Part shown: positions 9,139 to 20,376 of the stretch, piece by piece | Layout: each line of letters starts with the position of its first letter | How positions within the stretch are numbered: the first letter of the stretch is position 1 | DNA from: a virus | Virus record (IMG/VR): IMGVR_UViG_3300020452_000254 | Coordinates: 1 to 64,000 of that record | Reading direction: 5' to 3' (one strand) | DNA length: 64,000 nucleotides | The notes under the pieces: generated by a model | Told to the model about the DNA's origin: nothing | Database searches by the model: none | Seen by the model: the letters and a program-made list of their open reading frames with translations, nothing else | Program-made: the position numbers and the translations under genes

Positions 9139-10590
9139 TTAATAACTACCACCATCTATTGCAGAGATTGAAACTGCACCAGATGAAACTGTGAAGTTTG
9201 AACTTGCAAAACTTGCTATACCTTTATTAGAGGTTGTTGCATCTTCACCAGAAAGAGTAATACTTCCATTTGCATTGGTGACATCCATACCTTCACCAGC
9301 AGTTAATGTTGCAAGAACCATGTCTCCATTTCCACCATGACCAATTAATAATTGACCAGCAGTTGGGGCAGAACCATCAACACTTGTGATTGAACCAGCA
9401 AGGTCTAATCCACCAATGTCAAGGTTACCCTTTGTTCCAGAAATAACACCAGAAGAATCTGTTGCATCTGGGATAAATGTAAATTTACCTGTACTATCAT
9501 CGAAACCAAAGAAACCTAATTTTGCAGCTGAACCATTATGCCATCTAAACTCCATACCTCTATCAAGGTTATCATCAGAGCCTGGGGCAGAGTCTCCACC
9601 AACTGTGAAGATTGGGTCATCAACTGTGACTGTTGTACTATTAACTTGTGTTTGTGTACCATTAACTGTTAAGTTACCTGTAACTGTAAGGTTGTTTCCT
9701 ACTGTTACATTATTTGGTAGTCCAACTGTAAGTGTTTGACCACTTGCAGAAGTCTCAATCTCATTTGCTGTACCAGCAATTGTAAATGATTGAGAATCTA
9801 AATCTGTTGCACCTGTTCCAGAGTCACCAGCAAAATCTAAATCTTGTGCTGTAACATTGGAATCTACATAGTCTTTAACTGCAGCTGATGTAGGTAATGT
9901 TGTATCGTTATCATTAGACCCAATCCCTTCGGATTCAGTTACTAACAATGCAGCTGCAAGTGAGACTGCACCACTGGATACACTAAAGTGTGAACTGTTA
10001 AATGATGCAACACCCTTATTGGATGTAGATGCATCTTCACCAGCAATCAATATTTGGTTATTAGATACTGTTGTATCAATACCCTCTCCACCAGCAAAAG
10101 TTAAAGTTTCACCAGTATTGAATGTATCATTAGAACCAGAATCTGCAGCTATTGATAATGAACTTGTGACTGTTCCAAAACTTAAAGCTCCAGAACCATC
10201 TGTTTTAAGGAATTGACCATTTGTACCATCTGCACTTGGAAGTGTATATGTTACATCTGATGCAATCGTGTTTGCAGCTTTAATAGCAGTAAAGTTTGTT
10301 CCATTATCGGAATCTTCATATAGTTTTAAACTACCACCAGTCGAGTTTCCATTCCCTACTTTGAAATCTGCTGGTGTTGGTGTTGAACCATCTAAGATAT
10401 CTGTATAATATTTACCACCTAATTTTTGTATTACTGCACTACCACCACTGTTCTGAGACTCTACATAAAGAATTGCACCAGCACCACTATTCGATGCATC
10501 CATTGAATAGGCTAGTTCTCCTTGTGCAAGTTCAGATGTAGTAGGGGCAGAAACACCTGTGCTTCTTTTAATCTGAATTACTGTTGACAT
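9139..10590 (-). CDS. Tail fibre protein
   Basis: A 483-residue fibre. The N-terminus ([26 protein letters not shown]) matches in style the start of the 433-residue fibre, suggesting a shared attachment domain. The body consists of beta repeats ([13 protein letters not shown], two copies of a segment around [13 protein letters not shown]) related to those in the 1353- and 822-residue fibres. The end (ISAIDGGSY) resembles the ending of the small neighbour (TIDGGTY). AGGAGAAAA precedes the ATG. Confidence 0.78.
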   Translation of the reverse strand: MSTVIQIKRSTGVSAPTTSELAQGELAYSMDASNSGAGAILYVESQNSGGSAVIQKLGGKYYTDILDGSTPTPADFKVGNGNSTGGSLKLYEDSDNGTNFTAIKAANTIASDVTYTLPSADGTNGQFLKTDGSGALSFGTVTSSLSIAADSGSNDTFNTGETLTFAGGEGIDTTVSNNQILIAGEDASTSNKGVASFNSSHFSVSSGAVSLAAALLVTESEGIGSNDNDTTLPTSAAVKDYVDSNVTAQDLDFAGDSGTGATDLDSQSFTIAGTANEIETSASGQTLTVGLPNNVTVGNNLTVTGNLTVNGTQTQVNSTTVTVDDPIFTVGGDSAPGSDDNLDRGMEFRWHNGSAAKLGFFGFDDSTGKFTFIPDATDSSGVISGTKGNLDIGGLDLAGSITSVDGSAPTAGQLLIGHGGNGDMVLATLTAGEGMDVTNANGSITLSGEDATTSNKGIASFASSNFTVSSGAVSISAIDGGSY

Positions 10591-10612
10591 TATTTTCTCC
10601 TAATATAATTCT

Positions 10613-10825
10613 TTAGTAAGTCCCACCATCTATAGTATTGGCAGCTTCAAACTTACTTGTACTTGCATCATATATAAGGGTAGTCCCACTTTGAAGTGTT
10701 ACAGTAGTTGTATCTACATTTGACAAATCGTTCATTTGTACAGTAGATGCATCCATCTTACCAACAGTTACCTGTTTAACTTGTTTGTTGGTAGGGTTAG
10801 CAACTTGAACTTTTATAGTTGACAT
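10613..10825 (-). CDS. Small fibre-like protein
   Basis: A 70-residue protein beginning STIKVQVANP and ending DGGTY. The end is nearly the same as that of the adjacent 483-residue fibre, so it looks like a minimal fibre with head and tail pieces only. GGAGTT lies before the ATG at 10825. Confidence 0.65.
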   Translation of the reverse strand: MSTIKVQVANPTNKQVKQVTVGKMDASTVQMNDLSNVDTTTVTLQSGTTLIYDASTSKFEAANTIDGGTY

Positions 10826-10827
10826 TA

Positions 10828-11163
10828 TTAACTCCTACTTACACTTGGGGTAACAATCAATTGTCCCTCTATCAATCTTGTTTTTAATCCATCACTAGCA
10901 GTCTGAATAATATCATAAACATATCTTCCAGATTCTAATGCAGCTGTTTGGACATCGGTGAGTTTTACTGTTAAGTTCCCACCAGTCCCATCATTGGTTG
11001 TTGTAAATGTAGCCTTAACTGTATTACTTCCATGAGATTTTCTTACTTGTCCCAAAAAAGATGCACTTGTTAAATTAAGTGCATTATCTACAGAATCAGT
11101 AAGGCTCAATGTGATTTCGAAGTCACTGCCTTGGTCTATATATAAGTTACTTACACTTGCCAT
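10828..11163 (-). CDS. Small Ig-like/baseplate upper-protein-like virion protein
   Basis: A 111-residue all-beta protein (LYIDQGSDFEITLSLTD... RYVYDIIQT... LIEGQLIVTP). The QGxDF-start and the -YDI-...-EGxLxV-P ending are typical of small phage beta-sandwich domains such as those at the N-terminus of BppU-type baseplate proteins. The assignment rests on pattern only. A late box lies 33 nt upstream. Confidence 0.6.
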   Translation of the reverse strand: MASVSNLYIDQGSDFEITLSLTDSVDNALNLTSASFLGQVRKSHGSNTVKATFTTTNDGTGGNLTVKLTDVQTAALESGRYVYDIIQTASDGLKTRLIEGQLIVTPSVSRS

Positions 11164-11195
11164 AAAAAAACTACCTTTTGATGTTATCTAAGTAG

Positions 11196-11203
11196 TATTT
11201 ATA
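11196..11203 (-). promoter_or_regulatory. T4-type late promoter box
   Basis: An exact TATAAATA on the minus strand, in the 45-bp gap upstream of the 111-residue gene; it could serve that gene and the fibre genes to its left. Confidence 0.6.
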
Positions 11204-11207
11204 CGAT

Positions 11208-13676
11208 TTAAGACTTTAAACTTTCTATTTCTGATTTGAGTTCTTTGATTGCTTCGATAAGTAGAGGAACTACTTTATCATAGTGAACACTGTCGTATTG
11301 GTCTTCTATTGCATTTTCAACTACAACTTCTGGAAGAACTGACTTGATTTCTTGTGCAGAAATACCAACTTGCATCATGTCTTCATATTGTGGAGTAATT
11401 TCATTACCCTTTTCGTTTTGTTTAAAATAGAAACCATTTAATGAACATACTTTATCTAATGGATTTTTTATACTACCCAATCTAGTTTTTAATCTATCAT
11501 CTGAGTAGTATGCAGTAATATTACCAGATGACCTAACTTCACCAAATAGAACTGTAGAGTTAGTATTGGTTGCTTGGTTAGAAGTGTATGTTGTAGCACC
11601 AGCTGCAATACCATCTAGTTTATTCTTAAGTGTGGTAGTAAAATTCTTTTGTGTTAATCCACCATCACCTACAGCAATTGCAGATGTATAGTGTGGAGCT
11701 GCAGTATTAGTAGCACCAGCTGCAATACCATCTAGTTTATTTTTAAGAGTAGTTGTAAAGTTTTTCTGTGTCAGTCCACCATCACCTACAGCAATCGCAG
11801 ATGTATAGTGTGGAGCTGCAGTATTAGTAGCATTAGCTGCAATACCATCTAGTTTGGTTTTAAGAGTAGTTGTGAAGTTCTTTTGAGTTAGTCCACCATC
11901 ACCTACAGCAATTGCAGATGTATAATGTGGAGCTGTAGAATTAATTGTAACCACACCTGTTCCATCATTATAAGTTACAGATGTTCCACCACTACCAGAT
12001 AACATTCCACCAACAATATCTTCGATATGTTCGTGAACAATACTTACTACACCACTTGATACTGAGAAGTCTGTTGAATTAAATGATGCAACACCTTTAT
12101 TAGTTGTAGTTGCAAGTTCACCAGCTATTGTTAAAGTTGTTCCAGAGAATGATGTATCAATACCTTCTCCACCAATCCAGTTGATTGTTGTTCCTTCTGG
12201 AACTGTTCCAGCACCAGAATCACCACCAGCACTCCAACCAGAATATGTGTCTACTGTTACAGTACTAGCTGCAGTTAATCTTCCCTGTGCATCAACTGTA
12301 AATGTTGGAATTGCAGTTGTAGAACCATATGAACCTGCTGTTACAGAAGTGTTATCTAAACTTATACTATGTGCAATACCTTCACCAGAAGTTGCACCAC
12401 TTGATGTTAAAGCAGTTCCTGCTGTTAATGTACCAACATAGTTTCCTGTAGTATCTGTTCCAAGTGCAACTGAATTAGCTGCAACTGTAGTTGCAAAAGA
12501 TACATTACCTAAATTTGTAACTGTTCCTGTTCCTGTAACATCTCCTGTTAAAGTAATTGAGAAATCATCTACATCAACATCTAAAGTACCATCTGAGTCA
12601 TCATAAGTTACACTAAGACCATTCTCAGTGTTAGATGTAAACATTGTACCAACAATATCTTCGATTTCTTCTTGAGTTTTACCAGAAGAATTAATTGTAA
12701 GTGTACCAGCTGAATCATTATATGATAATGACATGTTTGTTCCAGCTTGTAATAATGCATTTACTCTGTCATCTACTCTTTCGTTTGTAAAGAATAAATT
12801 TGTATTTTCTGTTAAGTTTGAAGTATTAACAACTCCTGTGACATCTGCTGTTGTTAATGCAACTGCACCAGTTCTACCAAATACACTTGTTACTGGAGCT
12901 CCTGCTTGACTGAATGAAATTACACCAGTTGAATTATTATATGTGATATCTCCACTTGCACTAATTTTTCCTCTGACAGCTGCATCGAATCCAGATATTG
13001 CAGAAGAAGTAATTTGTGAACCATTTACTTTAATAGTTGCACCACTTGTTAAATTTAAATTACCATTTACAAATACTTCTTTTGAAGTTCCACCAGTATT
13101 TAAATAAATGTTTGAACCATCTGATTCTAATTGAATTCCATATCCAGAAGCTGGAGTTGTAACAACACCAGTATCATCTGAGTTAATAACTACACCAGCA
13201 GTAGTGTCATGGTTATATATTGAACCACCACCAGTTTTTGTCCATTGTGTTGTTGCAGCTTCAGTTGCACCAGCAGTTCCTTCATAAGAACCTGTAAAAG
13301 ATGTTATTCTTATAATATCAGAGTTTGCAGCTGAAGATGAAAGAGTAATACTTGTACCATTGGCTGCAGAGTAGTCTGTACCATTTCTAAGTAGTACTCC
13401 ATTCTTAAATACTAGTAATCTATTTACTGAATAGTTTAATGTTTTACTAAAGTTATCTGAACCACTAAATGTTCTATTTGAACTTGAACCATCTGAACCA
13501 TCGTATTCGAAATCTTGAAAAAAGAAATACTGGTCTATGATACTATTGACTGCATCTACAACTGAACCTTTTTGACTTGTTCTAAGTGAACCTATTCCAC
13601 CAACCTCATCTACAAGGTCGTTGTATGCTAGTCTAAATTCTTCTAGGGTTTGATTGTTATTAATACTATTTGACAT
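11208..13676 (-). CDS. Tail fibre with C-terminal Peptidase_S74 chaperone
   Basis: An 822-residue fibre. Residues about 1-130 form a head with the FLNGV-like module also seen in the 433-residue fibre. The middle is beta-helix-like and includes three 39-residue tandem repeats (APHYTSAIAVGDGGLTQKNF...). The last ~110 residues are an intramolecular chaperone of the Peptidase_S74 family: YYSDDRLK carries the Ser and Lys of the catalytic dyad, followed by VGISAQEIKSVLPEVV and a terminal coiled coil (LLIEAIKELKSEIESL). In this family the domain trimerises the fibre and then cleaves itself off. Confidence 0.88.
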   Translation of the reverse strand: MSNSINNNQTLEEFRLAYNDLVDEVGGIGSLRTSQKGSVVDAVNSIIDQYFFFQDFEYDGSDGSSSNRTFSGSDNFSKTLNYSVNRLLVFKNGVLLRNGTDYSAANGTSITLSSSAANSDIIRITSFTGSYEGTAGATEAATTQWTKTGGGSIYNHDTTAGVVINSDDTGVVTTPASGYGIQLESDGSNIYLNTGGTSKEVFVNGNLNLTSGATIKVNGSQITSSAISGFDAAVRGKISASGDITYNNSTGVISFSQAGAPVTSVFGRTGAVALTTADVTGVVNTSNLTENTNLFFTNERVDDRVNALLQAGTNMSLSYNDSAGTLTINSSGKTQEEIEDIVGTMFTSNTENGLSVTYDDSDGTLDVDVDDFSITLTGDVTGTGTVTNLGNVSFATTVAANSVALGTDTTGNYVGTLTAGTALTSSGATSGEGIAHSISLDNTSVTAGSYGSTTAIPTFTVDAQGRLTAASTVTVDTYSGWSAGGDSGAGTVPEGTTINWIGGEGIDTSFSGTTLTIAGELATTTNKGVASFNSTDFSVSSGVVSIVHEHIEDIVGGMLSGSGGTSVTYNDGTGVVTINSTAPHYTSAIAVGDGGLTQKNFTTTLKTKLDGIAANATNTAAPHYTSAIAVGDGGLTQKNFTTTLKNKLDGIAAGATNTAAPHYTSAIAVGDGGLTQKNFTTTLKNKLDGIAAGATTYTSNQATNTNSTVLFGEVRSSGNITAYYSDDRLKTRLGSIKNPLDKVCSLNGFYFKQNEKGNEITPQYEDMMQVGISAQEIKSVLPEVVVENAIEDQYDSVHYDKVVPLLIEAIKELKSEIESLKS
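11584..11934 (-). repeat. Three 117-bp tandem repeats in fibre gene
   Basis: The landmark ggagct ends at 11700, 11817 and 11934, giving an exact 117-bp period that encodes 39 residues per unit. The copies are close but not identical. Confidence 0.85.
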
Positions 13677-13875
13677 TACACTGTTCCAAAACTTTTGACA
13701 TCATCATTTTTAATTCTGTGACCTCTGATTTTAATTCCTGTATTTCATTATTCTTTACTTGCATTATAGTTCTTCTTTTTTTATATAAAGCATAACCATT
13801 ACTATCAGTATTTATAACAGCTTTACTAAACTCATCTTTAACAAGATGATTATGTCCTTCTACTTTCTTACGCAA
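13666..13875 (-). CDS. Small coiled-coil protein
   Basis: A 69-residue protein with a basic N-terminus (MRKKVEGHNHLVKD) and a C-terminal amphipathic coiled coil (NNEIQELKSEVTELKMMMSKVL). It overlaps the 3' end of the 2165-residue gene and the start of the 822-residue fibre gene, so it is translated within a tight series. It is a type often found next to T4-like structural genes; its function is unknown. Confidence 0.65.
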   Translation of the reverse strand: MRKKVEGHNHLVKDEFSKAVINTDSNGYALYKKRRTIMQVKNNEIQELKSEVTELKMMMSKVLEQCNVK

Positions 13876-16800
13876 GTGCTAATCCTCTAAATGCTCTTAT
13901 GGCACAAGGCATTGTTGTGTCTTTACTTTTCATTACAATCTTAATTGCAAATCCTACAAACTCATCTAAGTTCTCTGCATCATATTCATATGACCTAAAC
14001 TTACTTGAGTCTGCATCTGGAACATTAGTTGTTCCAAATTCTACCCAACCTAATTCTTCTACTGGAAGTGTACTATCTGCTGTAAGTAGTTTGTAATATG
14101 TTTTGATTTCACCATCAGCAGTTCCTGCTGGTTTGTATCCATCAAATATAACTTTTAATTGTGATGCTGGATTTTCTAATTGTATTAGTCTTGTACAATA
14201 TATTGATGCATTGTTATCACCTTCTGGTTCTGTTCCTTCAACAAATCCAGAAGAACCATTTGCAATATCAGTAAGACTACTTACATGGTTAATCCTATTC
14301 ATAATAGTGTTTGCACCAATAGCACCAACATCTACTACTGGTGATACTTTATCAGATGCAGATGTTAAAGAAAGTTCTAATTTAAATGATTTTTTACCAG
14401 ACATCTCACCTGTTTCATTAACTGGAGATGCAACAATACCAGAAGTGGTCATAAAGTTATTATCATTTAAAACGATTGATTGTGATGTACTATTTAATGA
14501 ATAACTATTTGCAGTTGATGTTGCATTTACACCACCAGTACTTGTTTTAAACATGTTTGCAGTTATTAAAGTTTTTGGATATATTACATTTGGTACTAAT
14601 GTGTGAAGTACATCAAAGTACATATTTTCTGATGCAAGAACTGATGTTCCACCAGCCCTAGTACTTTCTGTCGTACCTTTATGCATTGAACCACTTGAAG
14701 AACCTAAATCTAAATTAAATTCATACGAATCCATATCTCTTGTTGGAGACTTACCTGTCCAGTCATGTGTTGCATTAATTTTACTAATTGGTATTCCACC
14801 TAAAGTGTCTTCAATAGATGCAACTGTTATTACACAAAATGTTGTTCCAGCAGAACCACCAACTTGGTCTTGGTCGATTGTAATTGTATCACCAACTCCG
14901 AAATTATTGCCTGGATTATTAATTGTTATGTTTGATATAGTAGTATTATTACTTAATGTGATATCAAATGTTGCACCAACTCCATCGTTATTTGTAGCTC
15001 CAACTTTTCCTGTGTAAGGTGTTCCACTATTATGAACTCCTGTTCCAGTTGGACTTGCAACTGTTACTGATAAAATACCATTTGTTTTATCACCCTCAAC
15101 ACCAGATATGATTACATTAGAATCATCATCATACATACCATGTGATAAATGATGTACTTTAATTCTATCTCTATCTCCAGAGAATACTTCTATTGGATTG
15201 GTTTTTAATTTTTTACTTGGAATTGCTTTATTCTCTAATACAATTGTACCAGTTGATGAGAACTTAGAACGATTGATTTTAAATTTCAAATCTTGCATTT
15301 GTTCTGGAGTCCAAGTAGAACTATTTTGTGATTTAAATAACACACCAGCATATGGTTGTTTATCAATAGGTTCTTTTGTTAATACATCAAAGTCACCCAT
15401 TTGACCTACCCAAGCTAAATATGCATTTGAGTTTGATTCAAGTACAAAACAGTATTCTGTATTTGGGTTTAAATAAACTGGTGATGGGAATGTAAACTTA
15501 GTAGCAACAGATGCATTTGCACTTGTTGTAATCTGACTTGGATACAATGTCTTTTCTGCAAATGGCATAATTTTTTGTGTAGGTGAACCATTTAACATTT
15601 GTCTAATTGAACATGTTACTGGTAATCCACCACCATCTTTTGCACTAAAGAATACTTCTATTGAATTTACAAACACACCTTCTTCATCTTCAACTAAGAA
15701 TGATTGTGCAAGTGGGTCGACCCATCTTGTAGTTGTATTTGTAGTTACTAATTGTCCTGCCCTACTTTCACTTTGGTTTTCTTCAACAAGTCTACCATTT
15801 CTAGTATTTGTAATTTCTGTTTCTTGAGATGTTAATGAACCATCTGCAAAGAAGTTTGTAAATGCAGAAGTAGTTGATAATGCACTATCGACTGTTGCAG
15901 TATCAGTAACTTTTAATGTTCTAATACCAGTTTCAAATCTTAATGTATCGTTATTAGGTATACTAAATGTTGCACTTAATTTACCTTGATTATCTGAAAC
16001 TAATTGTGTTCCTTTTGCAGTTGCACCACCTACACCATATGAAGAAGATGCTGGAGTACAATGTGCATTTACTTTTATATTATCAAAGAATACATTTAAT
16101 GCAGTATTTGGTTTTAATAATTCACCTGTTATTGTTATATCAATTTCTCTCATGAAATTAATTACAGATATACCAACAATCCTGTCATTTCGTGTTGTTG
16201 TAATGTCTTCTACAACATTAGTTATAACACCTGTTCTTGTTTCTCTTGTAGGAATTGTTCTAGTGATTGTAGTATTAACACCTCTTCTAGCTCTTCCAAC
16301 TCCAAACTCATCTCTAATTCTGTTTCTGAAACCTCTTCCCATGAAACCACCCAAGTCAAAATCTTCTCTACCTAAGTCGTTTCCTTGCATTACTCCATCT
16401 AAAAATTCATCTGTATCTGTTACTACAATAGGTTCTCCAACCCATGTTGTTTGCCAATCATTCCAAACTGTTCCTACTTCAACACCAGCAAGTATTGCAT
16501 CAAAGTTTCCTTCTGCTGAAGTTGTTATACTTGGAAGTTGTTCTAAGTCATGCCAAACATCCTTGTCTGGACTTAGTTCTAGTCTACCTACAAAGTTTGC
16601 AACATCGTATGGATTAACATTTAATTGTTGTGATGCTTTATTAGCATTTATATATTCTACTTCTGTAAATGGTAATGTAATTAGGTCACCACTTTTAGTA
16701 ACTAATGATGATGCACCACTATTATATTCCATATCAAAATAATTAGTTCTATGTGATGGTCTTGCAATACCTTGTTTTTTATCTATTGCAACACCATAGT

Positions 16801-19800
16801 CTGGATGGAATACATCTCCTACTCCATGACCTTTAAATGGGTCGACAACAAAACCAGATTTAAATCTATCAAATCCTTCGTCATCTAAAACCTGTAATGT
16901 TTGTGTCTTTTCTTCTAACATAGTAAGTGAAACTGCTGTTTCTAATTGTGATAATCTTTTTTGAATACCATCAATATCCCTCATGGTATATCTTCTATGT
17001 TGTACTAATTTTGATTTTATATCACCTACATTTGGTGTAAATGCTGGTACTTGTATTTCTGCAATTTCTATTGCATTATCAAGTCTAGGCCCTTTCTTTG
17101 GATTTTCAGATGGGTCTCCACTAACCACTACAAAATCACCTTGTGATGTTAAAAATACTCTGTCAACTCTTGGTAAGTAATGTTCGTAATCTACTTGCAT
17201 GTTACTACCGATTTTTGCAAGGTCTACAGTTGAACCACCATATGTTGTTGATGAAACTCCTTCGAATGTAGTATGTCCATAGTTAAATGGATTTGCACTA
17301 ATACTAGAAACATCTTGTGGAGAACTAACATCGTTATCTGGTGTAGTTGAAAGTAATCTAGATGCAACTGGTCTGTAGTCTATAGAATCTGCAAGTGGGA
17401 AATCACCATCTACATCAAACGATGCACTTGGGTCAAACCTATCTGCAACATAATTTGGTACTTGGTCGATATCTAAATCACTATATGATGCTTGTGTAAA
17501 TGTGTTTCCAGAACCATGTGTAAAATAATCAAACACAATCATAATAGGTGCATTTGGTGCTGGTGCATTTTTCTTTCTAGTTATTTTTGATATACCATAA
17601 TATCCATCTCTTTGACCATCATCAAATAAATAGTTATTTGTAATATCTTTTGAACCTACTGTTAAACCAGCAAGTGTTCCAGACTTTTCAGTTCCATCAT
17701 TAAATGTAATTTCTTCATTGTTTTGGAATTTTACAGAGTTCTTTTTATAATAGAAATAACATATACCACCATCGTTCTCTATAAGAACACCTCTTGCATT
17801 TGAAACACTACCTACAACTTCTGTTCCTTTATCAGACAATGCATTCTGAACAGTTGGTGAAGATGCAGTATATACAAATGATGGTGGGTTAGGTGTAGTT
17901 ACAAAAGTCGCTCCATCACCACTTGGGTTTAATGCATTACCACCCTCAAAAACTCCTCTTATTTTAAGTACATCTGGGACACCTAGTGTTACATCTTGGT
18001 GTGTATATGAATCACCATATAAAGAAGTGTTATTTGCATCTGTAACTGTAACAACAGAACCTTTCTGTAAGGTTTTAGACTTTGCAGTTTGACCTGTTCT
18101 GTCTATTGTTGCAATAATTTTACATGCAGTAGTCGCTGCACCCACATTAATGTTTAATGTAGAAGTTCCAGCACCACTAACTAAACCTGTCCCAGAACCA
18201 GAATTTTTTAATGTAAGTAAAGTACCACCAACTTCAGCAGAAAATCTATCTTCATCATAAGAAGAGAATGTTCCATCGGATATACTTATTTGACAAACAT
18301 TACTTCCAGTAGAGGTTGCTATAAATTGTCTTTTAACTTGTTCACTGTCTTGAGTTATTGTCTTAATACCTGTATTAGGTAATCCAGAAATTGCAACTGT
18401 TTGGTTTGGTTTATAAAATTTTGCTCTTTGTCTTACTATCTGACCATTGAAAGTTGCATTTAAATCATCTACTTCTATAGTATCATTATCTGTTACAACA
18501 TCTACAATTCTTGTATTACCATCTGGTAAAAGAATTTGGTCTCCTTGAATTAGTTCACTGGTAAATTTAGATTGAACACCTGTAATTTCATCATCAGCAC
18601 CATCTGAATTTCCATCACCACCAAATCCAGTACCACTTAATAAGAAGTTGTCATCTAATATAATATCAGCACCAAAGTTTGGTGATAAACCACTACCCCT
18701 TAATTGTGAGGTTCTTTTTATTGCACTTACATCATATGTTCTTATTGCTGATATAGTTTGAGCACCAGTTGCAGTATTATGTTTTCTTAAACTTTCATTA
18801 CTCTGAAATGTTCCTACAATACTATGTACTAAAACAGTTGTTCCAGATGATACTGCAGCTGCAACAATACCTGTTGCACCAGAAGTTGCACCTAATACTT
18901 TTTGACCTTTTGCTAAACTGATTGCAGAACCAACAGTAATTTTTGTAAACATTTGTACATCAAATAAATACAGTTCACTATTTGTTGAATCTGAATCACC
19001 TTCAAATGCTCTTGCTCTTGCATATCCTATATGTTGTCCACTACCAGCAGATGCAGAAGATGAACCTACTGATTTATCATAAAGATTTATTGGGTTGTGT
19101 GGTAGTAGGTTTCCATTAGAACCTATATCTGGTAAACCATATACATTATTAACTTTTAAAAAGTTTCCAATTCTAAATGGAGATTGAACATTTGTTTTTG
19201 ATAATGTTGTTCGTGCTTTATTTAACTCTAAGAATGTAGGTGTTTGTTTATCTACTTCAAATCCTTTAACATATGCTTTACCAGCAGATAATACAGTAAT
19301 GAATTTACTTATGTCTCCTTTAGGAGAATCACTTAGTGTGTATACACCATTGTTTGATAAGTTATTTAAATGTTCTCTAAAACCTAAAGTAAAAGGTTGT
19401 AATGTGTAATCACCAGACTCATCGAATGTTCTTCTTGCAAGAGTTTCTTGTAATCTGTTGTACTCTGTAATTTCTTGTTTCTTTGTAACCTCTCCACCAG
19501 ATAATCTCATTAACTCTATAAAATCTGTTGAGTCTGTTGCAGTTAATGATTTCTTTGCAAGAGTTAATTGTACTTTTAATCTATCAGCACCTGGCGCATT
19601 CTCGTTTGTTGACCCCTGTGCATTGTCTAGTAATGATGTATCTTCTACAGAAGATGTTAATGTTTCTGCAATATCTACACCAACCTTGTAGGATGGTGTG
19701 TTAGAATATTTTTCTAAAATAATTGTCTGTGCAGGCACCTTGACAAACATACCTCTGGTGTATATAATACCTTCGGATATACTTGCAGACGAACCAACCA

Positions 19801-20365
19801 TTGACCCTATATCTGTAGAACCACTTATTGTAATAACTTTAAATTGATTGTTTGAAGCTGTAGAAGTATATCCACCAAGACCATTTGCATCTTGAGATAC
19901 TTCATTTAATGTTTCACCATCTTGGAATTCAGTGTAAAATACAGAACCAACATTACCAGTTCTTTGATATTTAACATGTAATGTTATATTATCAGTTGTT
20001 GTTTTTTGACTTGAATTTACAACCTTACCTACAACACCAGAAGTTAATCCTTGATAAAACTTACCTACAGATGCAGTACGAAAAGATTCTGCCGATGTAA
20101 CACCACTTCCATTTGGATTATTGTCTTCAACTCTTACTCCAAAATATTGGTTATCATAATTGGTTCTTGCACCAAGAATGATTGCACCTTCTTTAAAGAT
20201 GTGTGAACCAAATCTTTCAATTTGATTTTGAAGTATTGTTTGTAATTGTGTTAGTTCCCTAGCCTGTATCGCAGCAGATGGTTTAAACAGAACTCGATGA
20301 AAATTCTTCGAGTCTGCATAATCATCATAATAAGGACTAACATTAAGGTCTGTTTTTTGAGCCAC
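13868..20365 (-). CDS. Giant structural protein, DUF4815-type N-terminus
   Basis: A 2165-residue protein. The N-terminus (LNVSPYYDDY... RVLFKPSAAIQARELTQLQ... ILQNQIERFGSHIFKEG) matches the large tail or baseplate proteins of marine T4-like phages that carry a DUF4815-type domain. Many beta-rich segments follow; a Gly/Arg-rich patch lies near the middle (DLGGFMGRGFRNR). The C-terminal ~300 residues contain SASDKVSPVVD-type motifs. It starts with GTG at 20365 and sits between the gp8-like gene and the fibres, consistent with a baseplate-to-fibre connector. Confidence 0.8.
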   Translation of the reverse strand: MAQKTDLNVSPYYDDYADSKNFHRVLFKPSAAIQARELTQLQTILQNQIERFGSHIFKEGAIILGARTNYDNQYFGVRVEDNNPNGSGVTSAESFRTASVGKFYQGLTSGVVGKVVNSSQKTTTDNITLHVKYQRTGNVGSVFYTEFQDGETLNEVSQDANGLGGYTSTASNNQFKVITISGSTDIGSMVGSSASISEGIIYTRGMFVKVPAQTIILEKYSNTPSYKVGVDIAETLTSSVEDTSLLDNAQGSTNENAPGADRLKVQLTLAKKSLTATDSTDFIELMRLSGGEVTKKQEITEYNRLQETLARRTFDESGDYTLQPFTLGFREHLNNLSNNGVYTLSDSPKGDISKFITVLSAGKAYVKGFEVDKQTPTFLELNKARTTLSKTNVQSPFRIGNFLKVNNVYGLPDIGSNGNLLPHNPINLYDKSVGSSSASAGSGQHIGYARARAFEGDSDSTNSELYLFDVQMFTKITVGSAISLAKGQKVLGATSGATGIVAAAVSSGTTVLVHSIVGTFQSNESLRKHNTATGAQTISAIRTYDVSAIKRTSQLRGSGLSPNFGADIILDDNFLLSGTGFGGDGNSDGADDEITGVQSKFTSELIQGDQILLPDGNTRIVDVVTDNDTIEVDDLNATFNGQIVRQRAKFYKPNQTVAISGLPNTGIKTITQDSEQVKRQFIATSTGSNVCQISISDGTFSSYDEDRFSAEVGGTLLTLKNSGSGTGLVSGAGTSTLNINVGAATTACKIIATIDRTGQTAKSKTLQKGSVVTVTDANNTSLYGDSYTHQDVTLGVPDVLKIRGVFEGGNALNPSGDGATFVTTPNPPSFVYTASSPTVQNALSDKGTEVVGSVSNARGVLIENDGGICYFYYKKNSVKFQNNEEITFNDGTEKSGTLAGLTVGSKDITNNYLFDDGQRDGYYGISKITRKKNAPAPNAPIMIVFDYFTHGSGNTFTQASYSDLDIDQVPNYVADRFDPSASFDVDGDFPLADSIDYRPVASRLLSTTPDNDVSSPQDVSSISANPFNYGHTTFEGVSSTTYGGSTVDLAKIGSNMQVDYEHYLPRVDRVFLTSQGDFVVVSGDPSENPKKGPRLDNAIEIAEIQVPAFTPNVGDIKSKLVQHRRYTMRDIDGIQKRLSQLETAVSLTMLEEKTQTLQVLDDEGFDRFKSGFVVDPFKGHGVGDVFHPDYGVAIDKKQGIARPSHRTNYFDMEYNSGASSLVTKSGDLITLPFTEVEYINANKASQQLNVNPYDVANFVGRLELSPDKDVWHDLEQLPSITTSAEGNFDAILAGVEVGTVWNDWQTTWVGEPIVVTDTDEFLDGVMQGNDLGREDFDLGGFMGRGFRNRIRDEFGVGRARRGVNTTITRTIPTRETRTGVITNVVEDITTTRNDRIVGISVINFMREIDITITGELLKPNTALNVFFDNIKVNAHCTPASSSYGVGGATAKGTQLVSDNQGKLSATFSIPNNDTLRFETGIRTLKVTDTATVDSALSTTSAFTNFFADGSLTSQETEITNTRNGRLVEENQSESRAGQLVTTNTTTRWVDPLAQSFLVEDEEGVFVNSIEVFFSAKDGGGLPVTCSIRQMLNGSPTQKIMPFAEKTLYPSQITTSANASVATKFTFPSPVYLNPNTEYCFVLESNSNAYLAWVGQMGDFDVLTKEPIDKQPYAGVLFKSQNSSTWTPEQMQDLKFKINRSKFSSTGTIVLENKAIPSKKLKTNPIEVFSGDRDRIKVHHLSHGMYDDDSNVIISGVEGDKTNGILSVTVASPTGTGVHNSGTPYTGKVGATNNDGVGATFDITLSNNTTISNITINNPGNNFGVGDTITIDQDQVGGSAGTTFCVITVASIEDTLGGIPISKINATHDWTGKSPTRDMDSYEFNLDLGSSSGSMHKGTTESTRAGGTSVLASENMYFDVLHTLVPNVIYPKTLITANMFKTSTGGVNATSTANSYSLNSTSQSIVLNDNNFMTTSGIVASPVNETGEMSGKKSFKLELSLTSASDKVSPVVDVGAIGANTIMNRINHVSSLTDIANGSSGFVEGTEPEGDNNASIYCTRLIQLENPASQLKVIFDGYKPAGTADGEIKTYYKLLTADSTLPVEELGWVEFGTTNVPDADSSKFRSYEYDAENLDEFVGFAIKIVMKSKDTTMPCAIRAFRGLALA

Positions 20366-20376
20366 TGTTAGTTATC

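Noticed and set aside
9386-9739. Plus-strand ORFs within fibre genes (for example 9386-9739, 14103-14504, 16152-16742)
   Set aside because: They lie wholly inside well-supported minus-strand genes and have low-complexity Val/Pro/Ser translations typical of antisense shadows.
13809-13816. Late promoter (TATAAATA) inside the 69-residue gene
   Set aside because: It is intragenic and 133 nt from the next start; an A/T-only 8-mer is expected by chance in coding DNA of this composition. The same applies to 54509-54516 and 61929-61936.
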